DNA of 64,000 bases. Source: Monosporascus cannonballus. Taxonomy: Eukaryota > Ascomycota > Sordariomycetes > Xylariales. Below, one piece after another: positions 21,530-33,442 of this stretch. A model generated the notes under the pieces. That model had not been told where the DNA came from. It saw only the letters and a list, made by a program, of their open reading frames with translations, and did no database searches. The DNA lies in contig QJNS01000047.1 of assembly GCA_004154925.1 (NCBI GenBank), positions 124,001-188,000 of the forward strand, written 5' to 3'. The translations under genes were made by a program, and so were the position numbers. How positions within the stretch are numbered: position 1 is the stretch's first letter; every line of letters starts with the position of its first letter.

Positions 21530-24172
21530 TTATTATAACGTAAGTTATATAACCGTATGTTTATAAATAAACTGATTAAAGCTTTGGATTAAGTATTATA
21601 ATAATGTTTTTATATGTTAAGTAAATATAATAAACCTTATATAGTTTTTGTCAAAAAATGTATATTTAGAAATATTGTTATATAAATATATTGCCGCTTT
21701 AAGGATATATACGATTAGGAAAAAGGTAATTTAACTTCATGTTATATCGTAATTATATTTTCCTTAATTATATTCCTTAAACGTTTTATATCCCCGATTT
21801 AAGCCTAGGTATATAATATTAAAGGTTTAAATCTAATACTAAAAGAAGATAATTAATATATAATTTTAAGTTAGCAATTTTTTAAAATTTTATTATCGTA
21901 TTCGAATACGTATAGAAATATTTTGTCTTGGTTTTTTAAAATTCGTAGAAAATATTTAAACGTTATAATTAATATATTTTGCTTTCGGTTTTTTAAAAAA
22001 ATATTCCAGATAAAACCTAAATTTTGATCGGTTGCAAATATAACGTATTTATATTTTTCGGGGTTTTTTCTTTTTCGAAATCTGTGAAATCGATAACGAT
22101 ATTTTGTCCTAATTAAGAGGTTTTTTCTTTTGGCTTACGGCATATTAGTCTTTTAGCCTTCGCCTTGCCATATGCTTAGTATTCGATTATTATAAGACCT
22201 TTTAAGCGGATTTCTTTTATTTAAGATTATAATTAAGCGATTATTTCGGGGCTTAAATAACTTAATCTTAGGTATTACAAAATACCGTTACCGGTCTGTA
22301 ATAATTTCGTTATCCTTAAGCTAACATTTTATTTTTATATAACTAAAATTATATAAAATATTATTACGTTGATATTTTCGATACTAAATTAATTAAACTT
22401 ATTTATTAATATAATAACCATTTAATTATATTTATTTCGAATATAATTATTAATTTCTGTATTATCTTATTAATACTTTTTTTTGGAATTGCTAGAATAA
22501 TATTAAATTATATACAAAATCTCGTAATAAGTTACGTTATATAAACGTAACGCTTTGGTATTATTAAGGCTTCGAAAAATTATATTAATTTTTCCGTACA
22601 CCTTAATCGGCATGAAGTTGTTATCTGCGTATACCTCATTACTTTCTACGTTAAATTTAAAATTTAAAAATCTATCAATTAAGTTAAAAATATGTATCCT
22701 AAACCTTAAGTCCAAAATAATTAAACTCCTTAAGAGATAAAATAAAATACTTATAGCGTTACGTTAATTAATAAGTAGCAAATATATTAATATTTGTCGA
22801 ACTCTTTTTAGGAATTAATTTCTTTTTTATGCAATAAGTTTCTCCATAACTTTTTGATAAGCGGTCGATTTTTTCCTTTAAAGATTAATCGGCAAAGATT
22901 TATTTTTAGACATACGTTATTACTTTATTATTAAAATGGAATTTTTTTAAGACTTTTTAAAAAATATATAATAATGATAAAATAATACATGGTAATTAAT
23001 TAAGTACGTTTTATAACGGGTACCTTATATATCTAATTTTTAACGTTTTCGCTTATTAGAGTTTCGGTTTATATAAGAATTTTTAAGGTTATTTCGTTTC
23101 GGCTTACGGCTTAAGGTCCTTTTTTGGGGTTAAAAGTTAATATTGTTAAGGTTTTTCGAATTAAAATCGTTTTAATTAAGAAAATTTATAAATATCCCGT
23201 AAAACGTTAAAAACGTTACCTTAATATTTCTTAACGATTATTATAAGTTTATTATAATTCAGTAATTTAATTAAATCGTTATTAATTTTTAATAATTAAT
23301 TATATTATTATTAATTTTGGCTTTTTTTATTATTTAAAAAATAATGGTTTAAATCTCGATAATAAGGGCCAGTATTATGCATAAGTTATTAATCTATACG
23401 ATTATTATTTTTATTTCCGAAATATTATATCGCTATCCCTAGGCCATAATATTTTGCCATTTTATAATTTATTCGTTTAGCTTTTTTGTTAATTTCGAAA
23501 CTTACTTTAACCGTTCGCGATATTCTCGTTAAGTATTAATTAGGAATTTGCTGTTGTATATTTTACCGGTTTCGCCCAGGCTGGCATATTATTTTCGTAA
23601 GTGTTTTCCTAGAAAAAATTTATTTCATTAATGCTGGATATATCGACTTTAAAATTTTTTTCGTAAGGTCGTTAATGTTTTTGCAGAAAATATCGTATTT
23701 TCGATCATTATAAATATATGCCGTAAAATTCTGATTATAAGTTGATTTACTTTCGGTCGTTATTTTAAGGATATTCGTTTAATAATTAGTATAATGGATT
23801 TTTCCAGTAACTTTTCCAGAGAATATAAATATAAACGAAAAACCGTTTAAGGTATTAATTCGTATCGTATAACGGATTTGTTTTTTTGGGTAAAAGGTTA
23901 TATTGGGTTTTATGAGTTTAATAAGCCATTAAAGATTTTGATTAAAATCGATATAATTCCAAATATCGAGTACGTATATTTTAAATTGGAATTTGCCTTT
24001 AAAGCGATCTTAATCCTTAGGTTCTTTGTAAATAACGCAGGATGCTAGGGGTCCGGTTATAATTATTATTATTAACGTATTTCGATAATTACTAGTAATA
24101 TATAACTGATATTATTTTAATAATAATTAATTAATTAATATATATATTAATTAAGCAAATAAAACTTTTAAT
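21530..24172 (-). pseudogene. copia-D gag, protease and integrase relic
   Basis: Minus-strand 5' part of copia-D. Gag starts near 24075 and contains RFKGKFQFKIYVLDIWNYI (about 23960-24025), nearly the same as copia-E RFKGEFQFKIYALSIWDFI. A protease segment at 22503-22720 reads MDLRFRIHIFNLIDRF, with DLR where the aspartic protease D-S-G is expected, then VYADNNFMPIKVYGKINI and ALRLYNVTYYE, conserved with copia-E at 34265-34370. Integrase follows toward 21530 but is strongly decayed. The frame is interrupted by RIP stops and, at 21524, by gypsy-2. Confidence 0.72.
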
Positions 24173-24335
24173 TATTAGATATAAGAGATATCAGTTATAT
24201 ATGTATTAATAATTAGTTGCAGGTGCTTTAAAACGCGCATTGCACTTTAAGGTGATCTAGTCCCGGAATATATATGTTCCGATCAGAGGGAATCTTCCGT
24301 ATATGAGGTGCTAGAGCACCCCCTGCTAGCTGACA
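24173..24335 (-). repeat. 5' LTR of copia-D
   Basis: 163 bp, same length as its partner at 12093-12255. The outer end is intact (gctagctgaca, 24325-24335) and the inner end is RIP-changed (tattagatataagag). The 16-bp palindrome has one C-to-T change (24265-24280). Confidence 0.87.
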
Positions 24336-24340
24336 GAATG

Positions 24341-24460
24341 GTCCCATACTGATCGGCTCATGTATGTTCCCTGGCTAAACTACTTAAAGTTGTTCGCGTG
24401 CAATAACACGTATAACTTAACGGAATACAACACCATAATTAATATCCTCTATATCTGACA
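24341..24460 (+). repeat. 5' LTR of copia-E, last 120 bp
   Basis: From ggtcccatactgatcgg to ctctatatctgaca; colinear with 52055-52174. With 12048-12092 it makes a 165-bp LTR, exactly the length of the 3' LTR. It is followed by attaaaagtcttattcg, also found in RIP form after the copia-D and copia-H LTRs and so presumably the primer-binding region; the tRNA was not recognised. Confidence 0.85.
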
Positions 24461-24569
24461 ATTAAAAGTCTTATTCGCTTAATTCGCATATATATTTATT
24501 AATTAGCTGTTACTAAGACGATATAAGCTGTATATCAGTATTAATTATTCATATACCCTGATAACAATA

Positions 24570-25222
24570 ATGGCGACCGTATAGTTAGCGTCTTTAATTA
24601 TTTATAAGGGACCTAAGGATTAGGATCGTTTTAAGGGCGAATTCCAATTTAAAATATACGCACTTAGTATTTGGGATTTTATCTATCCTGATTAATTATT
24701 TCCGTAACCTATTAAACTAATAAAGCCCTATATAACCTTGTATCCTAAGAGACGAATTCGTTATACGGCGCAATCCAATACCTTATTATCGTCCTTATCG
24801 TTCGGAAGAACTACCGAAAAAAATTAATCTTATAGGACACCTAACAAGTACTCTTAAGTTAACGACCAAAAACAAAAAGCTTATAATTAAGATTTTGCGA
24901 CATATATCTTTAAAAATCGAAAATATAATATTTTCCGCAAAAGCGTTAACGATCTAACGAAATAGGCCCTGGAGTTAATATCTTTAGCGATTAAAGAAAC
25001 GAATTCTTTTCCGGAAAGAATTTACGGGAATGGAACGTTAAATTGGCCAAATTAAATAAGGTGTACGATAACAAGCTTTTAATTAATACCTAACGAAAAT
25101 ATCGTAAAATATTAAATCAAGTTTAGAAATTTGGCAAAAAGTTAAACCAATAAATCGTAAGATAAAAAAAGATTATAGCCTTAAGATAATAGCATAATAT
25201 TCCAGAAACGAAAACGACGATT
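24570..25222 (+). pseudogene. copia-E gag relic, 5' part
   Basis: Starts ATG at 24570 (MATV, stop, LASLIIYKGPKD), shortly after the LTR and leader. The copia Gag block RFKGEFQFKIYALSIWDFI follows (24626-24680). Further on, KAYNQDFATYIFKNRKYNIF is visible; RIP is lighter than in the gypsy elements, so long stretches remain open (only a handful of TAA/TAG). The gag is cut at 25222-25225 by the mariner element and resumes at about 33443. Gag forms the virus-like particle of Ty1/copia elements. Confidence 0.8.
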
Positions 25223-25504
25223 ATAAAGGCAGGCGCTAGTCAAAATAAATGGCGCACCCAACCGCCCCACCCTCCAAAATTCCATATAATTTACATATAG
25301 CTTAAGATATAACAAGGGTTATTTAAAATACGATTAAAATGATGCGTTTAAAAATAATCTATATGATAAATTTAGGCGTTAATTTAATGAGTTATACGTT
25401 GTCTTCCGCTCCGAATCATATCCTTCTACCGCTATACTATGGATTTAAATATAATTTTCTGCCGCCCTTTATTTATTATATTCTATTTTTTTCAGTTAGC
25501 CTTA

Positions 25505-25855
25505 TACGCTGCCGCGTGTTGATATAAGGGTTATTCGTGATATGGAACTTGACCTTCTTAATGGTGCTTTCGATTGGGTTCGTTTCGGGGTTATTGTGAA
25601 CGTTTTGGATGGCGATGTAGCTTTTTTTTGGAGTTATTGTTTCGTAGTTTTCGAGGTATGGTTTGTATCGTCATCTTGCTATATGATTAGGTTCTTCCGG
25701 CCGCAGTGAAATTTTGCGAAAATTATCGCCCGTTTTATAATTTCGATATATTTGGACGAAGTTATTTTCTTACGGGGGTCTTTAATTTCGTATCAAAAGA
25801 GGGATGATCGCCAATTATCCGCAGTTATTAATCCCATAACGTAATAAGCTTTTTG
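25505..25855 (-). pseudogene. Tc1/mariner transposase relic, C-terminal part
   Basis: Minus strand. The catalytic domain is recognisable: VMGLITADNWRSS near 25830, DPRKKITSSKYIEIIKRA, then LIIxQDDDTNHTSKTTKQ (25633-25690; the Q-Q-D-N-A-x-x-H-T-S second Asp box, with one stop). After a frameshift follows ETNPIESTIKKVKF at 25545-25585, matching the last catalytic N-P-I-E box. The family cuts and pastes DNA at TA sites. Inactive by stops and frameshifts; the N-terminal half lies beyond gypsy-3. Confidence 0.72.
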
Positions 25856-26234
25856 TGTAACGAGCTATAGGGTTTAACCAACTATTAAACCTTAAGTTGA
25901 CGGGTTTATGTTAGCAGGAGTATCGTGGGAATCTAAGCAATAAATACAGTAACATATCACGTCTCGTAATACCAAGGGTGCCTTAGGTAACGATGTTATA
26001 TTGCAAACGATTAGTATTAATAAGTATTGTAAGCTAAAACTATTTAAACTATGGAATTAATAAGCGTATATATCCTTATTCCGTCGGCTGGATTACCACC
26101 AGTAAGTTAGTGATCCGGCTTACTGGCTCACTACCAGTAAGTTGGTAATCTATTATGTAACCTAATTCACATAGTTTTCTTAGCCTTTTCCGTTACGACC
26201 GTTTCCGGAGGCCGTAATTTGTCAGGTCGTAATA
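25856..26234 (-). repeat. 3' LTR of gypsy-3
   Basis: On the plus strand runs from tgtaacgagctataggg to gtcaggtcgtaata. The adjacent internal sequence cgattttccctttccc (26235-26250) is the complement of the polypurine tract. U3 contains repeated accagtaagttggtgatcc-type units unique to this element. Confidence 0.92.
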
Positions 26235-26239
26235 CGATT

Positions 26240-26780
26240 TTCCCTTTCCCAAAATTTTGCCCTTAAAATTTTTTTTCTTCCGGTAAATCTTTTCCGTATA
26301 CCTTTAATATGTTTTCCGGTATATCTAAACGTCGTTTTCGCAAATCCGAATAATAATTTGCCTTAATTAATTTAATTAAATTCGAAAGTTTTAACGTAAT
26401 ACCTTATTTTTTTTATTTTATTTGGCAATTTAATTATTAAATAATAAATAAGGTTTTTTGTATTAAGGAATATATCCGTTAAAATCTTTCGTATAACGGA
26501 ACAAAAGTCCTTATTTTTATAATTAATCGTTATATCGCAAAATAGAAAAAATTAAAAAAAAGTTAACGGCCGAAAAATTTTTATTTAAAGTTTTTACGTA
26601 TTTTTTTCGTATACGTCATTAATACCAATATAATTAATTTTAAGGTATAAAATTTATTAATCGTACCTTTTAATCCTTAAATAATTTTAACGTTTTTCCG
26701 TAATTAAAATTAAAATCCGGAATCGAGATTTAAGCTTTAAAAAAGGTAAACGTTATTAATTAAAATATAATAAATTAAAG
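26240..26780 (+). pseudogene. antisense ORF of gypsy-3
   Basis: Plus strand, opposite to pol, in the interval between 3' LTR and chromodomain. The frame near 26370-26440 reads INLIKFESFNVIPYFFYFIW, alignable with INLIKAFNEFGYEIIPCFYCF of gypsy-1, including the Pro and aromatic/Cys spacing (Cys positions now Tyr). Downstream IINRYIAK-KKLKK and further Lys-rich blocks follow. Several TAA/TAG interrupt it, as expected for RIP. Recognised only by position and similarity to the other copies. Confidence 0.42.
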
Positions 26781-26839
26781 GTTTCCTTTTTTAGATTTTA
26801 TGGATTAAGATATTATTATTTCGAGTAATTCCGCCGTTA

Positions 26840-29800
26840 TTGGTAAAAGTTTTTTTAATAAACGTTAAACGTTAATAAGGTTTTTAACGGGTTCTTAGGT
26901 ATTTTCGGAATCCGGATATTTTTTTTTATTTAATTTAATATTAAATAAATTCGTTTTATTTCGTATATTTATTCATTTTTTATTTCCATATTATTTTACA
27001 CCGTATATACTTTAATTATATTTATTATTAATTCGAATTCAAAAATATAAAAAATTAAATAAAATTTAACTTTTAATAAATATTTTAATTAATAATTATT
27101 TTTAACGGTTTTTTTCATGATCTTATATAAACTAATATATTTGAAATCGAATTTTTTGTTAATTTCTTTTGTTTAAATATTTTTAGTATTAAAAAAAATA
27201 TTTTCTCCTTTTCGAAAATTAATCTTTTTAATTTTATTTAATTATAATATTTACTTATTTAATTCCGTACAAATTTTAATTTTATCTTTGTTTTTAATAT
27301 AATTATCGTAATTAATTTAATATAAAAATTATTTTAATATTAATTAGACCATTATTACAAATTGTTTTGTAAATTTCTGGAATAAAACCAAAATTTAAAT
27401 TCATAAATATTATTTTAATACTTTGTATAATATTTAATATTGTAAATTATTTATGCAATTAATAATTTCTTAACCTAATTAATTTATTCGTAATTAATAT
27501 AATATTATAAATAAATTTCCAAAGTTTAATTTCTTCGTTTTATTTCTTAATCCGTTTAAGGTTTAAATACGTTAAATAATTTGTGATTTAGGTCGATTTA
27601 TACCTTAAGGACTTAATAAATATTTAAAATAAATATCGATTTTTTATTTAATATAATTTTTATAAATAATCCATATATATTAAAAATATATTTAAAGAAA
27701 ATATATATCAATTATTCGGTATTTATATTTTTTTGATATAATAAAAAATAAAAGAATTTCGTAAATCGCTTAACGATTACGAAAATACTGTCGTAATATA
27801 TTCTTATAGCTAAACTTTTTAATATAAGAAATTTAATAATAAAATTAAATATAATTAAATTTTATAATTATTTTATAATTAATAATGGTTATAATTTTCC
27901 GTATGGCTTATGCCGTCGAACCTTTGCTTTGACGCAAATATCGTATTATTGTATAACTTTTTATTCTGTTAATTTTATTTTAAAAAAGGAATATATACGT
28001 TAAATTCGTTTTAAGGTTTTATAAATTTCTGGATATCCGTATAATTGATATTGGTTTATTTTTCGTATTAATTCCTTTTAATATATTTTTAAAATTTATA
28101 TTTTAATCGTGTTTTAATTTTTAAAACATTCTTATTATGTTATTAAATCTTTTAATATATATCGTGAGGTATTACTTAAATTATTATAATTTGTCGTAAA
28201 AGTAAAAATCCTTTTATAATAATATCGAAAATTATATAATTAATTTTAATTAATCTTTTTTCGAGATTTGGTCGTTTGCTTAAAGTATTTACTTTGCTAT
28301 TCTTTAAATCTTTTTTATAAATAATAACGAGATCGAAATTTGCTAATTTTTTTACATATTAAAGTTATTATTTTGTAAATTCCTTAGTCGTAATAATTCG
28401 GGTAAAATTTTAATAATCCGTATAAATTTTAATTTAATGTAAATTTCCTTTTCGAAAATATTTAAACTTTCGAAATACCATAATAATAGCTATAATTGTT
28501 TTATTTAAAATGTTATAATTAAATTTGGCTTTTTTTAACTTATATAAAAAAATACAATAAGGTATAATTTGCTTTAATTATTTCGCTATCCGATTATTAC
28601 GTTTAACGCGTAATTCGAAATATTGGTTTTTAATTTAATTAAACGGTTTGGATTGTACATAATTAATACTAATTTGCTGGTATTCGTATCCTTAATATCT
28701 TAAAATGCCTTTTCCGTATTTGGCGTTTATTTAAATTTTTTTTCGTAAAATTCGTTAAAAATATAATTATTTTATTAAAATTCCAAATAAATTTCTTATA
28801 ATAGTTGGCGAATCCAAAAAATACCTGTACTTTTTTAACCGTTATTAATATTTGTGATTTTATAATTACAGCGATTTATTTAAAATTTATTTTAATATGT
28901 TTTAAAATAATAAGATATTTTAAATATTTTATTTTTTATATATAAAATTAATTTCTTTCTGCATTAATAAATAACTTTACGTCCTATAAAGTTTAAAAAA
29001 TCTTATAAACGTATTTTACATATATTCTTTCCATTTTTAAGAAAATAAAAATATTATTAAGATAACAGATAACAAAAACTTCGAGGTATTTTTGTAATAC
29101 ATAATTAACTATTCGCTAAAAGGTTATTAATACGTTCGTAAGTTCTATTATTATAACTAAAAACTTAAATAATCCGTATTTCGTTTTAAAGGTTATTTTC
29201 TATTTATATTCTTTTTTAATTTTAATAAGATTATAATTATTTTTAAAATTAAATATTATAAATTATTTAGTTCCGTAAAGTCGTTTCTTTAGTTCCGTAA
29301 TTAAAAGTAATAATATTCGATTTTTAATAATAATATCGTTCAATTATCGATAATTAACCATAAATCATAATTTTTTATTTTTTTTAAATACGAAAAATAT
29401 AAGGTATTTTATTAGTAATTTCAAAAATCGAATTTATTTTTTTTTGTAATTAACTTTCCAGGTACTTTTTAAAAATCCGTAATTCGTTTTTATTAAGGTT
29501 ATAAATAAGGTAAAATTTTATCAAAAATCCTTTTTTGAAAATTATTTTATAATTTTATTCGCTATATTCTAATAATTTCGTATCGAGTTCTTTTTTGAAA
29601 AACTGTTCGTATTTATAGTATTATAATAATATATTAATCAAGTTTTTAATTTTTTAAGTTATTATTCTTATTATTTTAAATCTTTATTTAAGTATTTTAA
29701 TTTCGTTTTAATAGAAATAACAATAGATCGTATTTTTCTTTAATATTCTTTTTTTATATTTTATTCTTTTGAGTAATAGCGTATTTGTCATATCCTGATG

Positions 29801-30178
29801 CTTATATTTATCGTTATTATCGATATAATATTAAGGTCTTAATTTTCTTTTTCGTTTATTAATAACAAATAAAATAAATTTTATTTGGCCAGTTTTTTCG
29901 TTAATTAAAATTCCGTATTAATATATTTATAATCATCCTAAGATTATATTGTAATTCTTAAATAAAATGATGTCGAAATTAACCGTTTAGTATTATCCTT
30001 TAATAAAAATCTTAAAATAATTAATTTCGCATATAAATTTTCCGTTATCGTAAACGAATTCCTATCTTTCGGTATTTGTCGTTATATAAGGTTTTAATTT
30101 GTATTTTTATGGCAATTTAAGCTCATTAACTATATTTGATATAATATAATTTTTGCTTAAAGTTCCGTAATTTACTAT
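26840..30178 (-). pseudogene. pol relic of gypsy-3
   Basis: Minus-strand pol. Retropepsin starts near 30178 (VNYGTLSKNYIISNIVNELK; Y-G where C-G is expected). The reverse transcriptase box at 29053-29064 reads CYLNNIFIFL, both catalytic Asp converted to Asn. Integrase lies around 27100-28000. The chromodomain region at 26840-27000 is degraded (KQNEFI, then RQKPYQRLTFIKKL-like residues, where WEPxKNLxxAQRLL is expected). Non-functional. Confidence 0.78.
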
Positions 30179-30199
30179 TGCGGTATACCAATATATTCC

Positions 30200-31960
30200 G
30201 AATTCTACTTCCAAAAAAAATAAGGTTATCAACGGTTTTTATCGTCGCGTTTAAAGTCTTTTTTGGAAATACCTTTTAATTTTTCTAGGTTTCGTTATTT
30301 TGTAGTTTTTTTATAGGTAATTGTTTTCTTTTAATTCCTTTTCGAATTTATTGAACTTTATTTATGTTTTTTCGTTTAACGCGTTAAATTGTTGCATTTG
30401 TTGTTATTGTCGGCATATTATTTTTTCGAACCGTATTAATTGTTTTTAGTTTTGTTGTAATTTCTTTTCTTATCGAATAAATTGTTTTTTTATATTTGCG
30501 ATTATATCTTATTATTCGTTATTTTGGCTGTCGTTCCAGAGATTTCTTATAAATTAACGTATTTTTTCCTTAATAGCTTTTTTTAAGGATCCGCAGTAAA
30601 TATTAATTAAAAATAAAGATTCGTAATAATTTTTTAATAATGTTTTTAACCGTACGTTGGATTAATTCCTTTTTTGTTTAGTAATTGCATTATTTATAAT
30701 ACTAAAATGGGTTTTTCTGTAGGTATTGCTTTTTTTCGGGTTAATTTTCTGTTTCGGCCAGTTGCTGGACATTTTCTGGGGCTATAATTCGAAGCTATCG
30801 ATATTATTACTTATCGTCCTTATTATCTCCGGTACGGTTTGGAAAATCGAATTTTTCATAATATATATAAGTAATTCGTTCGTAAATATATTATTTTTAT
30901 TTTTCGTAATTGGGATATTTCCGTTGTCGATAGTGTATGGCATATATTTTGCCATATCGATTAAGGGTTCCGCTACAGATTTTTTTCCACCTAGTTCTAA
31001 TATTCGCGTAATTATGCTTATAATGCTTCTTATTATGATTATAATATCTGTTAAATTAGTTTTTTAGTTTTTCGTATTCCTTATTAGATTTCTTATCATA
31101 ATAGCTCTTATTGAAATTTTTATCATAAGCCTGATATGTATTTGGCTTGGATTATATTAATAATTTTATTATTGTGTTTTTAGTTATTACTGGGTTATTT
31201 TTTTAATATAAAGGTTTAGTTATTTTGCCGTGGTTTCTTAGGTTTTTTATATTTATAAGCTTTATGTCCCATTTTGCTATAATTGAAGCATTTAATCTGG
31301 CTCCAGTTTTATTTATGGGTAACGCCAAATTCCATAGGTTTTGGCGCCGTTCCGTAAAAAGTAAAAAATGCGTCTCGTTTTTCCCCTTGGTTAAATTTGT
31401 TATATCTCGAACGTAAGGCATATTATCTTTTTTTTTCATATCAGTCCTTAAACTGTCGATTGTTAATCTTAATTACCTTTAAAATACACCGGTTTAAGGT
31501 AATTAATTATTTAATCCGAATAATTTTATTTTTCATATCGTTTTTAACCTTTTATAAAATATGTTAATAAGGATATTAGCTTTATCGTTTTTTTTATTTT
31601 ACTTCAACCGCGAAGTTTTTGAAAATTATGGCGTACTTGGACGTAAGCTTTTTTTATTAAAGTTACAAAAGTTATTAAGCCGTAAATCGTTTTTTATCCG
31701 GATTGCCGAAATTATCGTACATTTTATTTCCGAAATTAATATAAAATATAAAAATCTTATTAATAAAATTTTCCTTATCCGATTTTTTTATTTTTAAAAA
31801 ATCTTTTATAATAAGCTTAAATTAATTAACCGTATTTTTTAATAGGTATACTTTTATTATCAAAATTATATCCGATGGATTATTAAGGTTTAGGAAGTAA
31901 AGGTAAATTCGTATTTAAATTAAAAAGGTTTAAAGGTTGCCCTTTTTATTAAAGGGTTCC
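30200..31960 (-). pseudogene. gag relic of gypsy-3
   Basis: Minus-strand Gag homologous to gypsy-1 gag. The frame 31439-31203 is open for 78 codons; it includes the region of the zinc knuckle, whose Cys/His residues can no longer be read in this frame. The capsid region lies around 31560-31960. The hydrophobic plus-strand frames here (30726-31067, 31225-31416) are complements of gag and are not genes. Confidence 0.65.
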
Positions 31961-32154
31961 GGTTTTTTTGGCTTTATGCGGGCGAAAAAGGGTTGGGTAA
32001 ATGGCGTAACTTTAAGTTATCGAACTTTTTTCTCCAGCTTCCGAATTCGAGCCTAAAGTTATTAAGTAAGGGTTTCGTAAACGTTGGTCGATATTTTAAT
32101 AATGTTAAATATTATTTAGAATTTAACAGTATTATTGAACAAAAGTTCGTAAAA

Positions 32155-32569
32155 TATAACGAACTACAAAGTTTAACCAACTATTAAACCTTAAGTTAAC
32201 GGATTTATATTAACAGAAATATCGTAAGAATTTAAATAATAAGTATAATAACGTATTACATTTCGTAATACCAAATATTGCCTTAGGTAACGATATTATA
32301 TTACAAACGATTAATATTATTAAATATTATAAGCTAAAGTTATTTAAATTATGGAATTAATAAATATATATATCCCTGTTCCGTCGGCTGGATTACCACC
32401 AGTAAGTTGGTGATCCGGCTTACTGGCTTACCATCAGTAAGTTGGTAATCCGGCTCACTGGCTTACCACCAGTGAGTTGGTGATCGATCACGTGACCTGA
32501 TCCACATAGTTTTCTTGGCCTTCTCCGTTGCGACCGTTTCCGGAGGCCGTGCCTTGTCAGGTCGTAACA
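32155..32569 (-). repeat. 5' LTR of gypsy-3
   Basis: 415 bp on the plus strand from tataacgaactacaaag to gtcaggtcgtaaca. It is 36 bp longer than the partner LTR because of an additional copy of the ~35-bp unit accagtaagttggtgatccg...ggctta (about 32395-32480). Outer end intact, followed by ttttg. Confidence 0.92.
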
Positions 32570-32574
32570 TTTTG

Positions 32575-33430
32575 TTCGTAATGTTTAAAGGAAGGATTAT
32601 AATAAAGTATTTGTTAAAAGCGTTATTCCTGCCGGCGTTGCCCCCGATCCATGGTAGCGTTGGATTTAGCGACGGTTTATTACGCGTTATAATTTTTAAT
32701 TTTTTTCTGACGTTATTCTTATTTTTTTAAAGCCGAAATGTATTTTATTTTTGGAGACGAGCCTTGTGACGAAGTTTGGGTCGTCCTAATAACCGCCGGT
32801 TAGCTCCTGTTAGGCTTGTTCCACCCGGTGATTTTTGGTGGAATTATTAAGCCTAGACTTTTTCGTTTCGAGACGAATGTGAATCCTTAATGGCTTAAGG
32901 GCCCTTTTGAGAGTACTTGTAGAATATTAAGGATTTGCTCCGGTTTTCTTTACGAGGGCCTGCTATCCTAGCCGATGGTTATTTTAAAGGTTAGATGTAT
33001 GGTGATAAAAGTGATTAATAAGTTCGATTTGTGTTTCGTCGAATTTGCGTTTCTTTTTTTTTCGATTTAAGGCAATACATTAGGAGCATTTTCCTTTATT
33101 TAACGCCTTCCAGTAGTTTCGGAAACGTCGAATATCCTGAAGATTTGGCGATTTGAATCGCCGACGTTGAACGTGTTATTAAGTTTTTTGGCCCTCCTAA
33201 CCTTGGCTTTAGCCGTATTATTAGCGGCATTTATTATTACTTAAAAACGAGGAAGAAATTAAAGAAACAGGAGGGGAAAAAATTTACCATAATCGCGATA
33301 TATCGCTTTTTATGATAACGCAAAAAGATTATATAATTGTTATTGATATTTTTGAATTACGAAGGTTTGAAATTATTATGATTTAGGTGTATTTGGAGGC
33401 TAGTTGGAGTAATGCGCCATTTATTTTGAC
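32575..33430 (-). pseudogene. Tc1/mariner transposase relic, N-terminal part
   Basis: The right-hand part of the mariner element, which should encode the N-terminal DNA-binding half on the minus strand. A weak GRPK-containing stretch (RRLLGRPKLRHK, near 32770-32810) resembles the GRPR-type linker between the helix-turn-helix motifs of Tc1 transposases. The rest cannot be assigned because of frameshifts. Base composition is close to normal in 32575-33200. Confidence 0.5.
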
Positions 33431-33442
33431 TAGAGCCTGATA

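Larger units (their letters stand above)
12093..24335 (-). mobile_element. copia-D, Ty1/copia element carrying gypsy-2
   Basis: Minus-strand copia element of the same family as copia-E. Both LTRs are 163 bp (12093-12255 and 24173-24335). It is inserted in the 5' LTR of copia-E with duplications gaaag (12088-12092) and gaatg (24336-24340; one mismatch). gypsy-2 (14789-21524) splits it between integrase and reverse transcriptase. Without gypsy-2 it measures 5.5 kb. The purine tract next to the 3' LTR reads attaaaggggtg on the minus strand (12256-12267). Gag, integrase and reverse transcriptase are recognisable but riddled with RIP stops. Confidence 0.87.
25856..32569 (-). mobile_element. gypsy-3, chromodomain Ty3/gypsy retrotransposon (dead)
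   Basis: Complete minus-strand element, 6.7 kb, flanked by identical duplications ttttg (25851-25855 and 32570-32574). LTRs are 379 bp (3', 25856-26234) and 415 bp (5', 32155-32569). It is inserted in the mariner transposase. Order (right to left): LTR, gag, protease, reverse transcriptase, RNase H, integrase, chromodomain, antisense ORF, polypurine tract, LTR. Strongly RIP-mutated inside, less so in the U3 parts of the LTRs. Confidence 0.93.
25230..33439 (-). mobile_element. Tc1/mariner-like element carrying gypsy-3
   Basis: Terminal inverted repeats caggcgctagtcaaaataaa (25230-25249) and its complement at 33420-33439 (caggctctag..., one mismatch in the first 27 bases; weaker similarity to about 50 bp). 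Removing gypsy-3 and one target copy gives about 1.49 kb, normal for fungal Tc1/mariner elements. The transposase is on the minus strand. Inserted in copia-E gag; TA occurs at both junctions (25224-25225 and 33441-33442), but the exact end bases differ by about 3 nt between sides. The repeat core shows little RIP. Confidence 0.78.

Noticed and set aside
22555..22740. Plus-strand ORF within copia-D
   Set aside because: Complement of the copia-D protease segment on the minus strand, which has clear similarity to copia-E at 34265-34370.
12048..24460. TGTCAG...CTGACA inverted-end repeats first read as a MITE family with inverted repeats
   Set aside because: The spacing to gag, the equal 163/165-bp lengths, the purine tracts and the target duplications show that they are short LTRs of Ty1/copia elements in both orientations.
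30726..31067. Hydrophobic 113-codon ORF resembling a membrane protein, with relatives at 4184-4387 and 40628-40855
   Set aside because: All lie antisense to gag at the same position in gypsy-3, -1 and -4. They are T-rich complements of Lys/Asn-rich gag sequence, and survive because RIP creates stops mostly in the sense frame.
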